Assembly (NCBI GenBank): GCA_036507695.1
Contig: DATCIR010000149.1
Coordinates: forward strand, 1 to 11,093
Reading direction: 5' to 3'
Length of the DNA: 11,093 bases
DNA from: JAKEGK01 sp036507695
GTDB taxonomy: Bacteria > Pseudomonadota > Gammaproteobacteria > SZUA-152
Part shown: positions 1 to 5,303 of the stretch, in pieces
Position numbering within the stretch: the stretch's first letter is position 1
Layout of the letters: each line of letters opens with the position of its first letter
Position numbers and translations under genes: made by a program
Notes under the pieces: model-generated
What the model was told of the DNA's origin: nothing
The model's database searches: none
The model's input: only the letters and a program-made list of their open reading frames with translations

Positions 1-1
1 C

Positions 2-199
2 CTCAGAAAAAATAAAACGAATGTCGCGGTATATATGGTGAATGGCATTAAATTGGAAGGTCAAATCCTGTCGTTTGACCAGTATTCAATATTGCTCGGC
101 GGCAAAGTTGACCAGATCGTCTATAAACAAAAAATCTCCACCATCGCGCCGTCCGATCATGGTCCACGACCAACCGACAAGCCACAACCTGATAAATAA
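2..199 (+). CDS. hfq: Hfq-family RNA chaperone, C-terminal part (5' end outside the window)
   Basis: The open frame enters from the left edge and gives 65 residues before TAA at 197-199. It matches Hfq from about residue 15 (E. coli numbering). The Sm1 region reads VYMVNGIKLEGQ, followed by SFDQYSILL and the Sm2 region IVYKQKISTIAP. Hfq forms hexameric rings that bind small RNAs and mRNAs. Distal-face residues Tyr25, Asn28, Gly29, Ile30, Lys31, Gln52 and Thr61 are kept. The rim patch RRER is RKNK, Gln33 is Glu, Phe42 is Tyr, and His57 of the YKH motif is Gln. The tail after the Sm core is only about 15 residues and rich in Pro, Lys and Asp. Canonical gammaproteobacterial hfq lies between miaA and hflX. 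Here the next gene is convergent prmB, so this may be a second, divergent Hfq. Family membership is firm; paralog versus sole copy cannot be decided here. Confidence 0.87.
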   Translation, partial: LRKNKTNVAVYMVNGIKLEGQILSFDQYSILLGGKVDQIVYKQKISTIAPSDHGPRPTDKPQPDK

Positions 200-223
200 T
201 TATTTTGTTTTAAGCTAGGATTC

Positions 224-1147
224 TCAGTGTTTGAAGCGCTCAGCATAGGTAATGAGTTCCTGCCGGGACAGGATAAACACACCATGGCCACCACGGGCGA
301 ATTCCGGCCAGATAAAAGGTACATCGGGAAATTGTTCCAATAAGGCAGTCTCGCTGTTGCCCACTTCCACGACCAGGATACCCTGGTCAGACAGGTAATC
401 CGCCGCCTGTTGCAGGATTTGTTTGACGATATCCAGCCCGTCACCGCCCGCGGCAAGCGCTTCGGCAGGTTCATGCAAAAATTCCGGCGATAGCGCAGCC
501 ATATCGCCGGTATCAACATAGGGAGGATTACTGATGATCACGTCGAACGATTGCTCCGCCGGCAGGTTTTGAAACACGTCTGATTTCACCAACTCCACCT
601 GGGTTTGCACGCCATGTTTTTCCACGTTGATCGCCGCGACATCCAGGGCATTTAATGAATTATCCGTGGCAATAACATGAGCGCCGGGGAAATTGACGGC
701 GCATGCAATGGCGATACAACCACTACCGGTGCATAAATCCAGAATTGAATGCACGTTGCCAGGATCCACCCAGGGGGAAAATCCCTGTTCGATCAGTTCG
801 GCGGTGGGTGAACGCGGAATCAATACCCGCTCGTCGACATAAAACGGCAGACCGGCAAACCAGGCTTCCTGGACCAGATAAGCCGCTGGCTTGCGGCTGG
901 TAATGCGTTGAGTCAAGAGTTCAACGATTTGCCCGCGTTCGTGTTTAGTGAGCCTGGCGCCAAACATATACGCAGGCACATCATGCGGCAGATGCAGCAC
1001 ATGGCGCACCAGCAGAAATGCCTCATCCAGGGCATTGTCGGTACCATGGCCATAAGTCAAACCGGCTTCGTTAAAACCGCTGGCGCCCCAGCGCACCAGA
1101 TCACCCATGGTTTGCAATTCTTCAACGGCGTCATTGGCGTTAATCAT
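224..1147 (-). CDS. prmB: PrmB, 50S ribosomal protein L3 N5-glutamine methyltransferase
   Basis: This 307-residue protein (E. coli PrmB has about 310) is a class I SAM-dependent methyltransferase that methylates a glutamine side chain of ribosomal protein L3. It has an N-terminal helical domain, then the linker IPRSPTAELI (about 110-119) typical of PrmB rather than the release-factor enzyme PrmC. The SAM-binding motif is DLCTGSG (137-143), and the catalytic glutamine-binding loop NPPY is at 207-210, followed by VDTGDMAALSPEF and the family motif HEPAEALAAGGDGLD. The ATG at 1147 is preceded by AGGA with 8 bases of spacing. It is convergent with the Hfq-like gene (stop codons about 25 bases apart, no visible terminator) and divergent from ettA. 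Nothing in it looks damaged. Confidence 0.96.
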   Translation of the reverse strand: MINANDAVEELQTMGDLVRWGASGFNEAGLTYGHGTDNALDEAFLLVRHVLHLPHDVPAYMFGARLTKHERGQIVELLTQRITSRKPAAYLVQEAWFAGLPFYVDERVLIPRSPTAELIEQGFSPWVDPGNVHSILDLCTGSGCIAIACAVNFPGAHVIATDNSLNALDVAAINVEKHGVQTQVELVKSDVFQNLPAEQSFDVIISNPPYVDTGDMAALSPEFLHEPAEALAAGGDGLDIVKQILQQAADYLSDQGILVVEVGNSETALLEQFPDVPFIWPEFARGGHGVFILSRQELITYAERFKH

Positions 1148-1473
1148 GGTTATTATCCTAAAGTTATCCTGTGGACGGTGCCCTCACCCATTGCGCGAAC
1201 TGTCGATTGGCGCTATAGGCAGGTGATAGCATCGGTTTCGTATCCTTCCAGGCGGTCAATGGATGCAGTAAGGATTATCGATCCTATTGAGAAAAAAACG
1301 CGCCATTATACCGTATTTTCCCCGGCTGCCGCATAATCTACCGCCCAAGCTGATTAACAGGCCGGGAGAATAACCTGGTTTCCGGGGGATCGCTTTACTT
1401 TCAAGGGCAGTTGCCTTAGATTTACGGCCTCAATTGGACCCATTTCCCAACCGACAGGATTTGCACTAAACCC
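1148..1473. other. Divergent intergenic region between prmB and ettA
   Basis: These 326 bases separate two divergently transcribed genes and must hold both promoters. Reading frames crossing the region show no start, ribosome-binding site or family motif and are antisense to prmB for most of their length, so I call no gene. Visible structure is limited to a small hairpin at 1271-1285 (AGGAT, loop TATCG, ATCCT) followed by a run of seven A, and a weak stem near 1363-1380. I could not identify a convincing prmB promoter. Confidence 0.5.
1394..1422 (+). promoter_or_regulatory. Possible sigma70 promoter for ettA
   Basis: TTTACT (1394-1399) and TAGATT (1417-1422) each match 4 of 6 consensus bases and are separated by the optimal 17 bases. 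Transcription would begin near 1429, giving a leader of about 45 bases before the ettA ATG. The match is modest and found by eye; other weak pairs exist in the gap. Confidence 0.33.
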
Positions 1474-3147
1474 ATGGCTCAATACATTTATACGATGAAT
1501 GGCGTCGGCAAAGTCGTACCGCCGAAACGCGAAATTCTCAAAAATATTTATCTGTCCTTTTTCCCCGGCGCCAAAATCGGCGTACTCGGCCTCAATGGAT
1601 CGGGCAAATCCACCCTGTTACGCATCATGGCGGGTATCGACAAGGACATCATCGGTGAAGCACGTCCCCAGCCGGGTATTAAGGTTGGTTTTCTGTCACA
1701 AGAGCCGGCCTTGGATCCCGCCAAGAACGTCCGCGGCAATGTGGAAGAAGGCATCAAGGAAGCCAAGCAGCTCATCGACCGGTTTAACGAAATCAGCATG
1801 AAGTTCGCCGAACCGATGAGTGATACCGAGATGAATGCTCTGCTGGAAGAGCAAGGCAAATTGCAGGACGCCATCGACGCCGCCAACGGCTGGGAACTGG
1901 AACGCACCCTGGAAATCGCGTCGGATGCGTTGCGCTTACCGCCCTGGGATGCCGAAGTCACCAAACTGTCCGGCGGTGAGCGCCGCCGGGTGGCGCTGTG
2001 CAAATTGTTATTGTCCAAACCGGATATGCTGTTGCTTGACGAACCGACCAACCATCTGGATGCCGAGTCCGTGGCCTGGCTCGAGCATTTCTTGCATGAA
2101 TATCCCGGCACGGTCGTCGCGGTTACCCACGACCGGTATTTTCTGGACAATGTTGCCGGCTGGATACTGGAACTGGATCGCGGCCAGGGCATTCCCTGGG
2201 AAGGCAATTATTCTTCCTGGCTGGAACAAAAAGAGAAACGCCTCGAACAGGAAGAGAAACAGGAAAACGCCCGCATTAAAGCCATGAAAGCGGAATTGGA
2301 ATGGGTACGCGCCAATCCCAAGGGCCGGCATGCCAAGAGCAAGGCGCGCCTCACCCGTTTCGAGGAACTCTCCAAACAGGACTTTGAAAAACGCAACCAG
2401 ACCAATGAACTGTTTATTCCGCCCGGTCCCCGCCTGGGCGACCTGGTGATCGAAGCCAATCATTTGAAAAAAGGCTTTGGCGACCGCTTGCTGATAGAAG
2501 ACCTGTCGTTTAACTTGCCGCGCGGCGGTATCGTGGGTGTCATCGGGCCCAATGGTGCGGGTAAAACCACCCTGTTCCGCATGCTGACCGGCCAGGAGCA
2601 ACCCGACAGCGGCGAACTGCGTATCGGCGACACGGTCAAGATCGCGTGCGTCGACCAGTCCCGCGACGCGCTGGATAGTAAAAAAACCGTTTGGGAAGAA
2701 GTATCCGGCGGCCACGACATTATGATGGTGGGTAATCTGGAAATCAATTCGCGGGCCTATGTCAGCCGTTTTAATTTCCGCGGCAGCGACCAGCAAAAAC
2801 GGGTCGGCGATTTATCGGGTGGCGAGCGCAACCGTGTGCACCTGGCGAAACTGCTGGCCGACGGCGGCAACCTGTTACTGCTGGACGAACCCACTAACGA
2901 CCTTGATGTGGAGACGCTGCGCGCACTGGAAGAAGCCTTGCTGGAGTTCCCGGGCTGCGTGGTGGTGATTTCCCACGACCGCTGGTTTCTCGACCGCATC
3001 GCAACCCATATGTTAGCCTTCGAGGGCGACAGCCAGGTCACCTGGTTTGAAGGCAATTATGCGGATTACGAGCAGGACCGGCAACGCCGCGTGGGTGACG
3101 ATAGCAAAACGCCCAAACGAATCAGTTATAAAAAGTTTCAGCACTAA
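1474..3147 (+). CDS. ettA: EttA, energy-dependent translational throttle ABC-F ATPase
   Basis: This 557-residue ABC-F protein (E. coli EttA has 555) binds the ribosomal E site and couples ATP/ADP level to entry into the elongation cycle. It is cytosolic and has no membrane segments. The N-terminus MAQYIYTMNGVGKVVPPKR is diagnostic of EttA and fixes the ATG at 1474, although no good Shine-Dalgarno precedes it (an AGGA lies about 16 bases upstream). ABC1 has Walker A G39-T47 (Lys45), signature LSGGERRRV, and Walker B LLLDEPTNHLD with catalytic Glu190. The basic, coiled-coil arm domain (P-site tRNA-interaction motif) spans about 240-325. ABC2 has Walker A G358-T366 (Lys364), signature LSGGERNRV, and catalytic Glu472. 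Both catalytic glutamates sit two positions after those of E. coli. It is monocistronic, with the next gene convergent. Confidence 0.97.
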   Translation: MAQYIYTMNGVGKVVPPKREILKNIYLSFFPGAKIGVLGLNGSGKSTLLRIMAGIDKDIIGEARPQPGIKVGFLSQEPALDPAKNVRGNVEEGIKEAKQLIDRFNEISMKFAEPMSDTEMNALLEEQGKLQDAIDAANGWELERTLEIASDALRLPPWDAEVTKLSGGERRRVALCKLLLSKPDMLLLDEPTNHLDAESVAWLEHFLHEYPGTVVAVTHDRYFLDNVAGWILELDRGQGIPWEGNYSSWLEQKEKRLEQEEKQENARIKAMKAELEWVRANPKGRHAKSKARLTRFEELSKQDFEKRNQTNELFIPPGPRLGDLVIEANHLKKGFGDRLLIEDLSFNLPRGGIVGVIGPNGAGKTTLFRMLTGQEQPDSGELRIGDTVKIACVDQSRDALDSKKTVWEEVSGGHDIMMVGNLEINSRAYVSRFNFRGSDQQKRVGDLSGGERNRVHLAKLLADGGNLLLLDEPTNDLDVETLRALEEALLEFPGCVVVISHDRWFLDRIATHMLAFEGDSQVTWFEGNYADYEQDRQRRVGDDSKTPKRISYKKFQH

Positions 3148-3200
3148 CGGTCACTATTGAACGGTCATTATTGAACGGCCGCTATGAAACGGCCAATCAA
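3147..3200. repeat. 14-base short tandem repeat just after the ettA stop
   Basis: Three 14-base units follow head to tail: ACGGTCACTATTGA (3147-3160), ACGGTCATTATTGA (3161-3174) and ACGGCCGCTATGAA (3175-3188). A partial fourth unit, ACGGCCAATCAA, ends at 3200. Units 1 and 2 differ at one base and unit 3 at four to five. The first base overlaps the last base of the ettA stop codon. The third unit also forms a small hairpin with the fourth (GGCCG and CGGCC), but no T run follows, so it is not an obvious intrinsic terminator. Confidence 0.8.
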
Positions 3201-3258
3201 CAAACGTTCATCGGCCAACTCTAAGCTGGTCACGCGAAATTTTGCTCGTAAAGAAACT

Positions 3259-3314
3259 CGTTACTGAGATAAAAAACCGTGGCCTGTGCGCGTATCGGCG
3301 TATCGTCAGTAACG
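3259..3314. repeat. Long imperfect hairpin in the ettA / small-gene convergent gap
   Basis: CGTTACTGA (3259-3267) pairs perfectly with TCAGTAACG (3306-3314). Inside this, GATA (3268-3271) pairs with TATC (3301-3304) across a one-base bulge, and CCG (3277-3279) pairs with CGG (3296-3298) with unpaired bases between. The arms therefore extend continuously for 13 base pairs. On the minus strand a T6 run falls inside the structure (3271-3276), not after it, so it is not a standard intrinsic terminator. It may be a 3'-end structure shared by the two convergent transcripts. Confidence 0.5.
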
Positions 3315-3348
3315 GTCTAATGTAACGATCGAGTGATCGAGTGGCGGC

Positions 3349-3639
3349 CTATTCCATCTCTTCCAGTGTCATGGTATAGCCGCTGGAGTGCGTGCTTATA
3401 TCAGAATAACCCAGGTCATCTGCTTCGACTTCACCGAATGGACCGGTCCAGTCTTCCGGCGGCGGAATGCTTTCCGCAACCAGGCCATACCAGGCATCAT
3501 AGTCCATCTCGTCGATATCACCATTGAAGTACTGAATTTCAATGAGGTTCTCGACATCATCCAGCGCCACCACTTCAAACAGCTGCTGATTAAAATCCCT
3601 ATACCAATTTCCCACTACTGGAAACTCTTCTGATGACAT
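3349..3639 (-). CDS. Small, very acidic conserved protein of unknown function (DUF6763-like)
   Basis: This complete 96-residue gene has an excellent ribosome-binding site: GGGAGGA lies 7 bases before the ATG at 3639. I see 24 Asp/Glu, one Arg, one His and no Lys, so the protein should have a very low isoelectric point. There is no signal peptide or membrane segment, so it is probably cytosolic. The first 50 residues (GNWYRD, LFEVVALDD, IEIQYFNGDI, DYDAWY) suggest a small beta-rich domain. The middle has PPPEDWTGPFGEVEADDLGYSD, spaced acidic and aromatic residues of the kind I associate from memory with DUF6763, a gammaproteobacterial family; I could not check this. The function is unknown. 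It stands alone, convergent with ettA and preceded by a long leader rich in GGA and a Gac-box-like site (3841-3858), which suggests Gac/Rsm control. Confidence 0.86.
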   Translation of the reverse strand: MSSEEFPVVGNWYRDFNQQLFEVVALDDVENLIEIQYFNGDIDEMDYDAWYGLVAESIPPPEDWTGPFGEVEADDLGYSDISTHSSGYTMTLEEME

Positions 3640-3794
3640 AATCGCGTCCTCCCGATGTGATCCGTATGTAGACTTAAAAAGTGTCTTGAGAAAGATTGAT
3701 TATTGAAATATTGATCCTGGGTTTTACCGGCCCCGGCCAACAAACTTTTAAGTCCTCTTTTTATCCCTGATTTTCTGGTTTGCGCTTAATAAGA
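3640..3794 (-). promoter_or_regulatory. GGA-rich leader of the small acidic gene (candidate RsmA/CsrA-binding RNA)
   Basis: If transcription starts near 3793 (see the Gac-box entry), the minus-strand transcript has a leader of about 155 bases. Seven GGA motifs lie on the minus strand at or just upstream of this span, at plus coordinates 3795-3797, 3764-3766, 3753-3755, 3715-3717, 3661-3663, 3650-3652 and 3647-3649; the first sits at the predicted start and the last two form the Shine-Dalgarno. Contexts such as TCAGGGAT, AGAGGAC, CCAGGAT and TACGGAT resemble RsmA/CsrA sites. I see no intrinsic terminator between the predicted start and the gene, so a leader is more likely than a free small RNA. 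Start site and function are inferred. Confidence 0.42.
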
Positions 3795-3799
3795 TCCGC

Positions 3800-3858
3800 T
3801 ATCTACTTCGATGCCGCCAAGGTATACACAAGAGATAAGATGAAAGGTCTTTCTTACA
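3800..3858 (-). promoter_or_regulatory. Gac-box-like upstream element and putative promoter
   Basis: On the plus strand TGAAAG (3841-3846), six bases, then CTTACA (3853-3858) match the GacA upstream consensus TGTAAG-N6-CTTACA at 11 of 12 positions with exact spacing. The element is palindromic and can act in either direction. Reading the minus strand, a weak -10-like TAGATA covers 3800-3805 and would start RNA near 3793, about 56 bases from the centre of the box, close to the spacing known for Pseudomonas rsmX/Y/Z promoters. There is no clear -35 box, as expected for an activator-dependent promoter. On the plus strand a TATAAA lies at 3906-3911, but the RNA from it would have few GGA motifs. 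No binding data exist here; this is sequence matching plus inference. Confidence 0.5.
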
Positions 3859-4064
3859 AGATAGCAGTAAACAATCGATTGTCTGCGCCACCCGCGGTAA
3901 AAATCTATAAAAGTTTTGAATTGCGTAAAAATAAATAATATTAAAGGAAAGGTTATTGAATCTATAAGCGGGCGCTCATTAATCCACTAAATAAAAAAAT
4001 ACTAATTTAATTTTTCAATGAATTTGCGGGAAATCCTCTTTAGGCCCACCCATAAACGGCACAA

Positions 4065-4150
4065 TTTAACGTAAAGACGCAGCGACACAAAATGCGCAAA
4101 GAAATATCTAGTTGTTTTTTATCTTAATTCTTTGCGCCTTAGCGTTGAAA
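4065..4150. repeat. Palindromic interspersed-type repeat
   Basis: GCGCAAAGAA (4094-4103) and TTCTTTGCGC (4128-4137) are perfect inverted 10-base arms around a 24-base AT-rich centre. Outside them are further related pieces: TTTAACGTAAAGACGCA on the left from 4065, and on the right CGCCTTAGCGTTGAAA, whose reverse complement begins TTTCAACGCTAAGGCG. The whole element is therefore an imperfect palindrome of about 86 bases built from AACG..AAG.CGCA units. Sequences of this kind (CTTTGCG/CGCAAAG series) recur, from memory, between genes in many bacterial genomes. Copy number in this genome cannot be seen from one window. Confidence 0.6.
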
Positions 4151-4168
4151 ATCCTTGTGTTTAAGGAT
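4148..4168 (-). terminator. Weak terminator-like hairpin after cysM
   Basis: Reading the minus strand, ATCCTT, loop AAACAC, then AAGGAT form a perfect 6-base-pair stem (4151-4156 with 4163-4168), followed by TTTTC. It starts about 22 bases after the cysM stop codon. The stem is short and only one third GC, so termination efficiency may be low; the palindromic repeat just beyond could assist. Confidence 0.35.
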
Positions 4169-4190
4169 AAATACTATTTTGGCAGGAAAA

Positions 4191-5081
4191 TTACGCGGGA
4201 AATACGCCCGTCGACAAATAACGATCGCCGCGATCGCAAATAATCGCCACAATCAAGGCGTTGGAAACTTCCTGCGATAGTTTTAATGCCGCTGCCACCG
4301 CACCACCGGACGATATTCCGGCGAAAATACCTTCTTTCGCCGCCAACGCGCGCGTGGTATTTTCAGCGACCGCCTGGGAAATATCAATAATGCGGTCAAC
4401 GCACGCTGGATCATAAATGCGCGGAAGATATTCTTTGGGCCAACGGCGGATGCCCGGTATGCTGGCGCCTTCTTCAGGCTGTACACCGATAACTTGAATG
4501 GCGGGATTTTTTTCTTTGAAGAACCGCGAACTGCCCATGATGGTTCCGGTGGTACCCATGGCGCTGACGAAATGGGTGATTGCCCCCTGGGTGTCGCGCC
4601 AGATTTCCCCGGCAGTACCCATGTAATGGGCGAGCGGATTGTCCGGATTGGCAAACTGGTCCAGAACAACGCCTGCGCCATCGTCTTGCATGCGCCCGGC
4701 AAGATCACGCGCGCCCTCCATGCCCTCTTCCTTGCTCACCAGGATGATCTCAGCGCCAAATGCTTTCATGACACCACGGCGTTCGACACTCATGGTCTCC
4801 GGCATAATCAGTATCATATGGTAACCTTTAATCGCGGATGCCATCGCCAGCGCAATGCCGGTGTTACCACTGGTAGCCTCAATCAGTGTATCCCCCGGTT
4901 TGATATCCCCGCGCTGTTCCGCTTGATGGATCATACTCAGCGCCGGGCGATCTTTAACTGAACCGGCGGGATTATTGCCTTCCAGTTTCACGGCAATAAC
5001 ATTCGACGTTTCGCCGGGCAGGCGCTGCAACCGCACCAGGGGGGTGTTGCCCACAAACGCTTCGATCGTTGGTATATCCAT
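4191..5081 (-). CDS. cysM: CysM, cysteine synthase B (O-acetylserine sulfhydrylase)
   Basis: CysM is a PLP-dependent cytosolic enzyme that makes cysteine from O-acetylserine and sulfide, and in the B isozyme also uses thiosulfate to give S-sulfocysteine. I start it at the ATG at 5081 (MDIPTIEAFVGNTPLV), giving 296 residues against about 303 in E. coli. The frame stays open upstream to a TTG at 5126, but those 15 extra residues are not family-like. Visible motifs are NTPLVRL (12-18), the PLP lysine Lys43 in PAGSVKDRPA, the substrate loop TSGNTG (70-75), the phosphate loop GTTGT, and GISSGGAVA near the C-terminus. RRGVMKAFGAE and WPKEYLP support CysM rather than CysK. No strong Shine-Dalgarno is visible. 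It is divergent from gacS; the same two genes are near neighbours in Pseudomonas. Confidence 0.95.
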   Translation of the reverse strand: MDIPTIEAFVGNTPLVRLQRLPGETSNVIAVKLEGNNPAGSVKDRPALSMIHQAEQRGDIKPGDTLIEATSGNTGIALAMASAIKGYHMILIMPETMSVERRGVMKAFGAEIILVSKEEGMEGARDLAGRMQDDGAGVVLDQFANPDNPLAHYMGTAGEIWRDTQGAITHFVSAMGTTGTIMGSSRFFKEKNPAIQVIGVQPEEGASIPGIRRWPKEYLPRIYDPACVDRIIDISQAVAENTTRALAAKEGIFAGISSGGAVAAALKLSQEVSNALIVAIICDRGDRYLSTGVFPA

Positions 5082-5122
5082 GATAAATAACCAAAATAAT
5101 TTGTTGTTCGGCTGATCTTGCA

Positions 5123-5151
5123 ACAATAACGCGTAATTAAGCTTGGGTAAA
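5123..5151 (-). promoter_or_regulatory. Possible sigma70 promoter for cysM
   Basis: Reading the minus strand, TTTACC (5146-5151) and TATTGT (5123-5128) each match 4 of 6 consensus bases, with a 17-base spacer. RNA would start near 5116, giving a leader of about 35 bases. The match is weak. It lies in the 222-base divergent gap shared with gacS. Confidence 0.33.
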
Positions 5152-5182
5152 CAGTTTTCAGCGTCCCAATTATTCCGTACAC

Positions 5183-5213
5183 TTGACCAGCAGCATTGCT
5201 CGAAACTTACAAT
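5183..5213 (+). promoter_or_regulatory. Possible sigma70 promoter for gacS
   Basis: TTGACC (5183-5188, 5 of 6) and TACAAT (5208-5213, 5 of 6) are both good hexamers, but the spacer of 19 bases is longer than optimal. RNA would start near 5220 and carry a leader of about 84 bases including the hairpin at 5234-5249. A second AT-rich -10-like patch (CATAAA, near 5275) lacks a good -35. Confidence 0.33.
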
Positions 5214-5233
5214 ATTTCAACACCTTGGTTCGC

Positions 5234-5249
5234 ATCAATGGGAATTGAT
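5234..5249 (+). promoter_or_regulatory. Small hairpin with GGGA loop upstream of gacS
   Basis: ATCAAT (5234-5239) and ATTGAT (5244-5249) are perfectly complementary and expose GGGA in a four-base loop. A GGA displayed in a hairpin loop is the preferred RNA target of CsrA/RsmA proteins. The site lies 55 bases before the gacS start codon and would be in the leader RNA if the 5183-5213 promoter is real. The stem is AT-rich and weak, so chance occurrence is possible. Confidence 0.35.
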
Positions 5250-5303
5250 TTACAATTTGCGGGCGTTGCCGGGCATAAAATAAATGATTAACCCAATTGC
5301 AAC

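Larger units (their letters stand above)
3640..4190. other. AT-rich 550-base intergenic region
   Basis: This is the longest non-coding stretch in the window, between the small acidic gene and the cysM stop, both on the minus strand. I find no reading frame worth calling. Its left part (3640-3860) holds the GGA-rich leader and the Gac-box-like site, plus a GC-rich patch at 3727-3738. The middle (3900-4020) is strongly AT-rich with no visible structure. The right part (4065-4170) holds a palindromic repeat and a weak terminator-like hairpin for cysM. Confidence 0.75.

Noticed and set aside
908..1336. 142-codon open frame on the plus strand across the prmB start
   Set aside because: It lies mostly antisense to the 5' part of prmB, has no ribosome-binding site and no recognisable motif; it is a shadow frame.
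2008..2796. 262-codon open frame antisense to ettA
   Set aside because: Antisense to the conserved ABC domains of EttA, Phe-rich and without motif or ribosome-binding site.
3906..4060. Plus-strand RsmY/Z-like small RNA from the Gac box
   Set aside because: A TATAAA is placed plausibly, but the downstream RNA is AT-rich, has very few GGA motifs and no clear terminator; the minus-strand reading fits better.
5082..5126. Longer cysM starting at TTG 5126
   Set aside because: The extra 15 residues are unlike CysM N-termini, and the ATG at 5081 starts exactly where family similarity begins.
5194..5211. CTTACA half-site upstream of gacS as a second Gac box
   Set aside because: The other half (CATTGC at the right spacing) matches the consensus at only one of six bases.
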